This document shows positions 1-5,169 of a stretch of 8,849 nucleotides of DNA, piece by piece; the first letter of the stretch is position 1, and each line of letters starts with the position of its first letter. Source of the stretch: Actinomycetes bacterium (GTDB lineage: Bacteria; Actinomycetota; Coriobacteriia; Coriobacteriales; Eggerthellaceae); assembly GCA_023403475.1 (NCBI GenBank), contig JAEYEL010000020.1, positions 1 to 8,849 of the forward strand, in the 5' to 3' direction. Under the pieces are notes generated by a model. That model did no database searches, had not been told where the DNA came from, and was given only the letters and a program-made list of their open reading frames with translations. The translations under genes and the position numbers were made by a program.

Positions 1-156
1 GTTAAACGCCTCGCGCACCTGTTCCGCGCAGGCCAAGTGCCCGATATGTATAGGGTCGAACGTGCCTCCCATAACGCCCAGCCTGCGCGGCGCGCCGTCG
101 GCGCCAAGGGAGTCGAAGCGGGCAGACACGGCAAAAGCGTCCCGAGACGGTTCCAT
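1..156 (-). CDS. nadD: Nicotinate-nucleotide adenylyltransferase, N-terminal part (3' end beyond window)
   Basis: NadD joins nicotinate mononucleotide and ATP to form deamido-NAD, the penultimate step of NAD synthesis, in the cytoplasm. Only the first 52 codons are inside the window. The translation contains LGVMGGTFDPIHIGH at residues 26-40, the nucleotidyltransferase signature of the family with its HxGH motif at 37-40. The ATG lies one base after the proA stop codon, and a weak GGTGAG ribosome-binding site sits 7 nt upstream inside the end of proA, so translational coupling is likely. About 25 residues precede the conserved strand, whereas most NadD proteins begin almost directly at it. 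A CTG codon at 79-81 would give a conventional N-terminus but has no clear ribosome-binding site. The family is clear; the exact start is less certain. Confidence 0.88.
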   Translation of the reverse strand, partial: MEPSRDAFAVSARFDSLGADGAPRRLGVMGGTFDPIHIGHLACAEQVREAFN

Positions 157-157
157 G

Positions 158-1498
158 CTAGGCTCTCACCTGACCGCTTCCGCGCAGCACGTACTTGTAG
201 GAAGTGAGAGCCGCCAAGGCGAACGGGCCGCGCGCGTGAAGCTTCTGAGTGGAGATGCCGATCTCTGCGCCCAAGCCGAACATGCCGCCGTCGGTAAACG
301 CCGTGGAGGCGTTGGCGTAGACCGCCGCCGCATCCACGCGGGAAAGAAACGCCTCGATGGCGCTTGTTCCCGCAGGGCTTGCCGGGTTCGCCACGATGGC
401 CTCGGAATGCCTCGTGCCGTAACGGTTCACGTGCGCAATGGCCTCATCGACACCGCTCACGCACTTCACGGCCAGCTCGGGTGCCAGATACTCGGTTTCC
501 CAGTCGGCTTCGGTTGCGGGCACGGCTCGCACGCTCGCCTCAACACGTCCGTTCGCAGCGTCGTGTACGGTCGCGCCGTCGTGTACGGTCGCGCACGCAA
601 GCGCTTCCTCGTCGCAGTGCAGAAGCACTCCCTTACCTGCAAGAGAGGCGAAAAGCCCAGGCAGAAAGGTGCGGGCAACCGCTGCATCGACCAAAAGCGT
701 TTCGGCCGCGTTGCACACGCCGAAGCGGCGGCATTTCGCGTTCATCACGATGTCGTGCGCCATGGAGGGATCGGCACTTTCATGCACGTACACGTGGCAG
801 TTGCCCGTGCCCGTCTCTATGACGGGAACCTTCGAGCATTCCACGCAATGGCGGATAAGCCCCGCGCCGCCGCGCGGGATGAGCACGTCCACCACGCCGT
901 GCAGCTGCATAAGTTCATCGGCCGCCGCGCGTGCGGTCGCGTCCAAATGCACGATGCACCCCTGCGGCATTCCTGCGGCCTGAGCGGCCTTTGCAAGCAC
1001 CGAGGCGATGGCTGTGTTCGAAGCGGCAGCCATGCTTCCGCCGCGCAGAACGGCGGCGTTTCCCGATTTCAGGCAGATGCCCGCCGCATCGGCCGTCACG
1101 TTCGGCCGCGCCTCGTACACCACGGCCACCACGCCCAAAGGTACGCTCACCCGCTCAAGCTCGATGCCGCTTTCAAGCGTGCGCTCGTCTTGCACCACGC
1201 CCAAAGGATCGGGCAGCTGCGCCAACGCTTCAAGGGCGCCCGCCATGCCCTCTATGCGCGCCTCGTCGAGCAGCAGGCGGTCTATCAGGCTCTCCTTCGT
1301 TCCCGCAGCCCGCGCCGCTTCCACGTCGTACCCGTTCGCGCAGATGATCTCGCCTGCATGGGCGCGCAACGCGTCTGCCATAGCGCGCAAGGCGCCGTTG
1401 CGCTCATCGCCCGTCGTCTGAGCCAGAAGCCCGCTTGCATCTTTGGCCGTCTGCGCAAGCTTGCGCACCTGCGCCCGTACGTCGTCCGCATCCGTCAC
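158..1498 (-). CDS. proA: Gamma-glutamyl phosphate reductase
   Basis: ProA reduces gamma-glutamyl phosphate to glutamate-5-semialdehyde with NADPH, the second step of proline synthesis, and belongs to the aldehyde dehydrogenase superfamily. The 446-residue product is somewhat longer than the usual roughly 420. It has the family segments YEARPNVTADAAG (128-139), LKSGNAAVLRGG (143-154), IPRGGAGLI (207-215), PVIETGTGNCHVYV (225-238), VCNAAETLLV (261-270, catalytic Cys262), DGGMFGLGAEIGISTQKLHARGP (403-425) and the terminal TSYKYVLRG. The start is GTG, with AAGGAG 7 nt upstream. Unusual points are NAKCRRFG before the catalytic Cys where NAKTQRP is typical, STAFTDGGM where STRFTDGGE is typical, and a 6-residue tandem duplication near 303-313. 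It lies 61 nt after proB, its pathway partner, and abuts nadD. Confidence 0.96.
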   Translation of the reverse strand: MTDADDVRAQVRKLAQTAKDASGLLAQTTGDERNGALRAMADALRAHAGEIICANGYDVEAARAAGTKESLIDRLLLDEARIEGMAGALEALAQLPDPLGVVQDERTLESGIELERVSVPLGVVAVVYEARPNVTADAAGICLKSGNAAVLRGGSMAAASNTAIASVLAKAAQAAGMPQGCIVHLDATARAAADELMQLHGVVDVLIPRGGAGLIRHCVECSKVPVIETGTGNCHVYVHESADPSMAHDIVMNAKCRRFGVCNAAETLLVDAAVARTFLPGLFASLAGKGVLLHCDEEALACATVHDGATVHDAANGRVEASVRAVPATEADWETEYLAPELAVKCVSGVDEAIAHVNRYGTRHSEAIVANPASPAGTSAIEAFLSRVDAAAVYANASTAFTDGGMFGLGAEIGISTQKLHARGPFALAALTSYKYVLRGSGQVRA

Positions 1499-1559
1499 AG
1501 CCCATCTCCTTTCGTCGGGTTCGAAAGCTTTCTTCTGAAAATCTTCTTTCGAAAGCCCT

Positions 1560-2687
1560 CTATTCGAAGACTATCAGTTCGTCGCGATGAACGAGGGGCT
1601 TTTCGGCCAAGGGGGAAAGCAGGCGGTTGCGTTCCAGTTCTTCGCGCGTCCTTCCGCAGGCCAGTTCCGCCTCATCGCTGGCAAACGCCACCTTGCCGCG
1701 CGCGAAAAGATATCCCGTGTCGTCGCGCACGTCCACGATGTCGCCGGCTTCGAAGCGGCCTTCGACCGCAGCGACCCCCACACTCAGAAGAGAGCCCCCG
1801 CGACACACGAGGGCGTCTTTCGCACCCGCATCGACCACGATGGCGCCCCGCGCCGCATCGCCGAGCGCTATCCAGAGCTTCTTCGGCGTTATCTCGTGCG
1901 GCCGGCCCGCCGCAACGAACAGCGTCCCTATTTCCTCACCTGCGGCGGCGCGCACCACTGCGTCTTCCGCACGCCCGTTACACACGATCATGGGAATGCC
2001 TGCCGCCATGAGCACGCGCGCGGCCTTTATCTTGGTTATCATGCCGCCCGAACCCACCGTGGTGCCCGCCTCACCCGCCACGCTCATGACGGTTTGGTCG
2101 ATGCGCTCGACGCGCCCGATGAGATGCGCGCTCGGCACACGATGCGGATTCGCGTCGAACAGCCCGTCTATGTCGGAGAGGACGACCATGAGCTCGGCCT
2201 CTATCAGGCACGCCACGAGCGCCGCGAGCGTATCGTTGTCACCGAAGCGAATCTGCTCCACCGACACGGTGTCGTTCTCGTTCACCACGGGAACCACACC
2301 CAGTTCGAGCAGGCGCACAAGCGTGTCGCGCGCGTGCAGGTAGGCCACTCGATCAGCTGTGTCGCGCCGCGTGAGCAAAACGACCGAGGTGAGAAGCCCA
2401 CAGTGCGAAAACGCCTTGGCATAGGCGGCGGAAAGCGCACCTTGCCCCACCGAGGCTGCGGCCTGCAGGCTGGGCATGTCGCTCGGCCGCTTCGCAATGC
2501 CCAAAGCTTCAAGGCCGCACGCGATGGCGGCGGACGTGACCACTATCGGACTCCAACCCGCCGCGCGCACACGAGCTATCTGTTTAGCTATGTCGTTCAG
2601 ATACGCGTAGTCTATCTCCGATTCGCTTGTGGTAAGCGTCGAGGATCCTATCTTCACCACAAGCGGCCTCAAGCTGTTGGCACTCAT
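1560..2687 (-). CDS. proB: Glutamate 5-kinase with C-terminal PUA domain
   Basis: ProB phosphorylates glutamate to gamma-glutamyl phosphate, the committed step of proline synthesis and the usual point of proline feedback inhibition. The 375-residue length fits the two-domain form. The amino-acid kinase domain covers about 1-260, with VVKIGSSTL (10-18), NENDTVS (136-142), FGDNDTLAALVA (148-159), LSDIDGLFDANPH (170-182) and GSGGMITKIKAA (212-223). The PUA domain spans roughly 278-360. The ATG overlaps the obgE TGA in an ATGA junction, which points to coupled translation. The substrate loop reads VTSAAIACG at 50-58, where VTSGAIAAG is typical; this change is discussed as a finding. Assignment is firm because the architecture, motifs and adjacent proA agree. 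Confidence 0.96.
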   Translation of the reverse strand: MSANSLRPLVVKIGSSTLTTSESEIDYAYLNDIAKQIARVRAAGWSPIVVTSAAIACGLEALGIAKRPSDMPSLQAAASVGQGALSAAYAKAFSHCGLLTSVVLLTRRDTADRVAYLHARDTLVRLLELGVVPVVNENDTVSVEQIRFGDNDTLAALVACLIEAELMVVLSDIDGLFDANPHRVPSAHLIGRVERIDQTVMSVAGEAGTTVGSGGMITKIKAARVLMAAGIPMIVCNGRAEDAVVRAAAGEEIGTLFVAAGRPHEITPKKLWIALGDAARGAIVVDAGAKDALVCRGGSLLSVGVAAVEGRFEAGDIVDVRDDTGYLFARGKVAFASDEAELACGRTREELERNRLLSPLAEKPLVHRDELIVFE

Positions 2688-4078
2688 AAGTCGAGCTCCC
2701 GGTATTCGTCTTGCGCCGACGCCGCCGATTCGAACTCGAACGAACGGCCAAGGATGCGAATCTCGTTTCCATCCACCGCTCCCGCACGTTCAAGCTCCTG
2801 CTCGATGCCAAGGCGCTTCAGGCGATGCTGCAGAAACGATATGGCCTCTTCGTTGTCCCAGTCGGTCTGCACCACCATGCGCTCGACTTGTCCGCCGCTC
2901 ACGCGGAACACGCCGCCGCCCAAATTCTCCACGGCAAACCGCCTGTCGCGCACGGTGCGCTCGTGCTCCCATACTTGGTCGTAGCGTATTTCGGCACTCG
3001 ACTTCTCGCGCGCCGCTTCGCGCAGCTCGTGCACCTTGGTGGCGACGGCGGCCTTAAGCGAGTCTATGCCTTCGCCCGTAAGCGCGCTGATGCGGTAGAG
3101 CTTGGGGTCTATGTGGCTGCGCTCGAACTCGTTGCCGCCCGCAGCTGCAAGGGAATCAGCCCGCACGCGCGCCGCCAGGCGCTCGCACGCCTCGCCGGTT
3201 CCATCTACGTCTATCTTGTTCGCCACCACGATACGCGGACGTGCGGCCAGATCGCTTGCGTATAAGGCGAGCTCGCGGCTGATTATCTCATAGTCCTCGA
3301 TCGGGTCGCGCCCCTCGTAGTCTCCCGTCAAATCGACCACCTGAACGATAAGCGCCGTGCGCTCGATGTGCCGCAAAAACTCATGCCCGAGCCCGCGCCC
3401 CTCGTGTGCGCCTTCGATAAGGCCGGGAACATCGGCCACCACGAAGCTCAAATCACCGCTCGTAGCCACACCTAGGTTCGGCACGAGCGTGGTGAACGGA
3501 TAATCGGCTATCTTCGGACGGGCGGCGCTGATGCGGGCGATGAGCGACGACTTTCCTGCGCTCGGCATGCCCACAAGCGCAGCATCGGCCATAAGCTTCA
3601 TCTCCAGCTCGATCCAGCATTCGCGCGCAGGTTCTCCCAGTTCCGCGAAAGTAGGCGCGCGGCGCTTCGAGGTGACGAAATGGACGTTCCCGCGTCCGCC
3701 GGCGCCGCCGCGCGCCACCACCACGCGCTCTTCGTCATGCGTAAGATCGGCTATAAGCTCGCCCGTTCTTTTCTCTTCGTCAAAGTATTCGCGCACCACG
3801 GTTCCCACCGGCACCTTGAGAACGAGGTCTTTCCCGTCGGCGCCGTGCATGCGCGAGCCTTTGCCGTGCGTTCCGCGTTCGGCCTTGAAATGGTGCTTGA
3901 AACGATATTCTATCAGCGAGGACAAACTGGCGTCGGCCGCAACGACCACGTTTCCCCCACGACCGCCGTCGCCGCCGTCAGGGCCGCCTTTCGGAACATG
4001 GGCCTCGCGGCGAAACGACATGCAGCCGGCTCCGCCGTCGCCGCCCTTGACGTGTATGCGCACTTTATCAACGAACAA
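2684..4078 (-). CDS. obgE: Obg-family GTPase (50S ribosome assembly / stress GTPase)
   Basis: Obg (CgtA/ObgE) is an essential GTPase that acts in late 50S subunit assembly and stress signalling. The 464-residue protein has all three domains of the full-length family. The glycine-rich Obg fold covers about 1-158, with KGGDGGAG at 11-18 and GGPDGGDGGRGGNV at 31-44. The G domain follows, with GMPSAGKSSL (170-179, P-loop), YPFTTLVPNLGV (193-204), DVPGL (216-220), NKID (287-290) and SALTGEG (331-337). An OCT-type C-terminal domain spans about 365-448. The start is taken as TTG, giving MFVDKVRIHV, the usual Obg N-terminus; AAGAGG lies 5 nt upstream. An in-frame ATG at 4157-4159 would add 27 atypical Cys-rich residues. 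The gene follows a terminator and overlaps proB by four bases. Confidence 0.96.
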   Translation of the reverse strand: MFVDKVRIHVKGGDGGAGCMSFRREAHVPKGGPDGGDGGRGGNVVVAADASLSSLIEYRFKHHFKAERGTHGKGSRMHGADGKDLVLKVPVGTVVREYFDEEKRTGELIADLTHDEERVVVARGGAGGRGNVHFVTSKRRAPTFAELGEPARECWIELEMKLMADAALVGMPSAGKSSLIARISAARPKIADYPFTTLVPNLGVATSGDLSFVVADVPGLIEGAHEGRGLGHEFLRHIERTALIVQVVDLTGDYEGRDPIEDYEIISRELALYASDLAARPRIVVANKIDVDGTGEACERLAARVRADSLAAAGGNEFERSHIDPKLYRISALTGEGIDSLKAAVATKVHELREAAREKSSAEIRYDQVWEHERTVRDRRFAVENLGGGVFRVSGGQVERMVVQTDWDNEEAISFLQHRLKRLGIEQELERAGAVDGNEIRILGRSFEFESAASAQDEYRELDL

Positions 4079-4083
4079 CAGAA

Positions 4084-4089
4084 CCTCTT
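4084..4089 (-). promoter_or_regulatory. Ribosome-binding site supporting the obgE TTG start
   Basis: AAGAGG on the minus strand lies 5 nt before the TTG at 4076-4078. It supports that TTG over the in-frame ATG further upstream and gives the standard Obg N-terminus. Confidence 0.7.
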
Positions 4090-4114
4090 TCCCATGCGGT
4101 TTCGTAGTAAACAA

Positions 4115-4154
4115 CTTGCAGTAAGCGACTTGCCGCAATAAAGGCTTGCAGCAA
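4115..4154 (-). repeat. Three near-identical 10-bp motifs in the obgE leader
   Basis: On the minus strand the leader contains TTGCTGCAAG (4145-4154), TTGCGGCAAG (4129-4138) and TTACTGCAAG (4115-4124), separated by 6 and 4 nt. The first two each hold an inverted repeat, TTGC-N-GCAA. They lie between the rpmA terminator and the obgE start and could be operator half-sites or RNA pairing elements. The function is unknown. Confidence 0.6.
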
Positions 4155-4160
4155 AACATT

Positions 4161-4166
4161 ATTGTA
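4161..4166 (-). promoter_or_regulatory. Candidate -10 element for the obgE operon
   Basis: TACAAT on the minus strand matches TATAAT at five of six positions and lies just downstream of the rpmA terminator, about 80 nt before the obgE start. No good -35 sequence is seen at normal spacing, so this is a weak call based mainly on the need for a promoter after the terminator. Confidence 0.3.
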
Positions 4167-4181
4167 GCGCACCCGCATACG

Positions 4182-4212
4182 AAAAGCGCCCCCTGCTCGG
4201 CAGAGGGCGCTT
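4182..4212 (-). terminator. Rho-independent terminator after rpmA
   Basis: Read on the minus strand, AAGCGCCCTCTGC and GCAGGGGGCGCTT form a 13-bp stem with one G-U pair and a CGA loop, running into TTTT. It begins 37 nt after the rpmA stop codon. It should end most rplU-rpmA transcripts and separates them from obgE. Confidence 0.9.
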
Positions 4213-4249
4213 ACGCGCTTATGAAAACACAGTCGTGAAACGGCGGGGC

Positions 4250-4501
4250 TTACGCTTCGGGGCGCACGTGAATGCGACGCTTGACGCCGCGCGTGAACTC
4301 CAACTTGCCGTCGCACAGGGCGAACAGCGTATCGTCCTTGCCGCGGCCTACGTTGTCTCCCGGATGAAAATGGGTGCCGCGCTGGCGAACGATAACGTTG
4401 CCCGTCTTCACGGTCTGCCCGGCGAACATCTTCACGCCAAGTCGTTTCGCGTGGGAGTCGCGGCCGTTACGGGTAGAGCCTAAGCCTTTCTTATGAGCCA
4501 T
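4250..4501 (-). CDS. rpmA: 50S ribosomal protein L27
   Basis: L27 is a small basic protein of the large ribosomal subunit whose N-terminus reaches toward the peptidyl-transferase centre. The 83-residue product is of normal length and carries the family core: MAHKKGLGSTRNGRDS at the start, QTVKTGNVIVRQRGTHFHPG (29-48) and NVGRGKDDTLFAL (50-62). The ATG has a strong GGAGG site 8 nt upstream. It lacks the cleavable N-terminal extension found on Firmicutes L27. In line with that, no gene for the Prp protease that removes the extension lies between rplU and rpmA, where it is often found. It is 20 nt after rplU and surely co-transcribed with it; a strong terminator follows. Confidence 0.98.
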   Translation of the reverse strand: MAHKKGLGSTRNGRDSHAKRLGVKMFAGQTVKTGNVIVRQRGTHFHPGDNVGRGKDDTLFALCDGKLEFTRGVKRRIHVRPEA

Positions 4502-4521
4502 GAGAATTCCCTCCCTTGCAT

Positions 4522-5058
4522 TTACTCGGCGTCAGCAGACGCGGTTTCCGGTTTCTCTTCCGCAGCCTTCGAGGCAGCGGCTTTGGTCTTGGCTGTCTTT
4601 TCAGCGACAGGCTTCTTTTCGTCAGCAGCCTTTATGGAAGACTTCTTCGCAGCCGGTTTCTTTTCGGCGGCCTCTTCCTTCGCAGGCTTGGCGCTTGCAG
4701 CCTCTTCTTTTTTCGCCGCCTCCAGCTTGCCAGCAGGCTTCTCCATTTTCTCGGAGCCAACCGACTCTATTTGGATGCGCGTAAGATACTGGCGATGGCC
4801 GCGCATCTTCTTGTAGTTCTTGCGCTTCTTGAACTTGAAGACCAGCTGCTTTTTATCCCTGAACTGCTCGAGCACGACAGCTGTGACCTTCGTGGCCGCA
4901 GCTTTTTCGGGATCGGCCTCTATTTTGTCGCCATCAACGACGCAGATGGCCTGAAGCTCGACTTTCTCGCCCGGCTCGACATCAAGCTTCTCGATGTTCA
5001 GCTTGTCTCCGGGGGCAACCTTGTACTGCTTGCCGCCAGTTTTCACGATTGCGTACAT
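4522..5058 (-). CDS. rplU: 50S ribosomal protein L21 with long Lys/Ala/Glu C-terminal tail
   Basis: L21 binds 23S rRNA in the large ribosomal subunit. Residues 1-101 form the complete family core, with MYAIVKTGGKQYKV at the start, KFKKRKNYKKMRGHRQ (75-90) and YLTRIQIES near the core end. Typical L21 proteins stop at about 103 residues. This one runs to 178, with a 77-residue tail at 102-178 that is about three-quarters Lys, Ala and Glu by hand count and contains repeated AAEKK/KPA-type segments. The ATG has AAGGAG 7 nt upstream; the frame stays open for 27 more codons upstream, but that stretch crosses the promoter. The tail is in frame and ends with its own stop 20 nt before rpmA, so it is not a frameshift artefact within this sequence. 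Confidence 0.97.
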   Translation of the reverse strand: MYAIVKTGGKQYKVAPGDKLNIEKLDVEPGEKVELQAICVVDGDKIEADPEKAAATKVTAVVLEQFRDKKQLVFKFKKRKNYKKMRGHRQYLTRIQIESVGSEKMEKPAGKLEAAKKEEAASAKPAKEEAAEKKPAAKKSSIKAADEKKPVAEKTAKTKAAASKAAEEKPETASADAE

Positions 5059-5095
5059 GTAATTTCTCCTTGAAAGTGTCAAAACGCAAGGCGAT

Positions 5096-5124
5096 ATCTT
5101 ATCAGCGCACCAAACGCAAGTCAA
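5096..5124 (-). promoter_or_regulatory. Sigma70-type promoter for rplU-rpmA
   Basis: On the minus strand, TTGACT (-35, 5119-5124) and TAAGAT (-10, 5096-5101) are separated by exactly 17 nt. Transcription would begin near 5089, leaving a leader of about 30 nt with the AAGGAG site. The leader is too short for a long regulatory RNA. Confidence 0.75.
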
Positions 5125-5169
5125 CGCCCAACCCTGCATTTTTCACGCAGAACGCCCATTTTCCACAAC

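Noticed and set aside
62..2011. Long plus-strand open frame (649 codons) opposite proA and proB
   Set aside because: The opposite strand encodes two unmistakable enzymes. The plus-strand product is Arg/His/Ala-rich with no recognisable motif, as expected for a shadow frame in GC-rich DNA.
4079..4159. 27-residue Cys-rich extension of Obg from an upstream ATG
   Set aside because: Obg proteins normally begin at FVDKV or an equivalent; the TTG there has its own ribosome-binding site, and the extension covers the leader repeats.
5123..5169. Terminator after polA
   Set aside because: Only a weak CTGC/GCAG stem around an A-rich loop is seen, without a U tract; polA transcripts may read into rplU.
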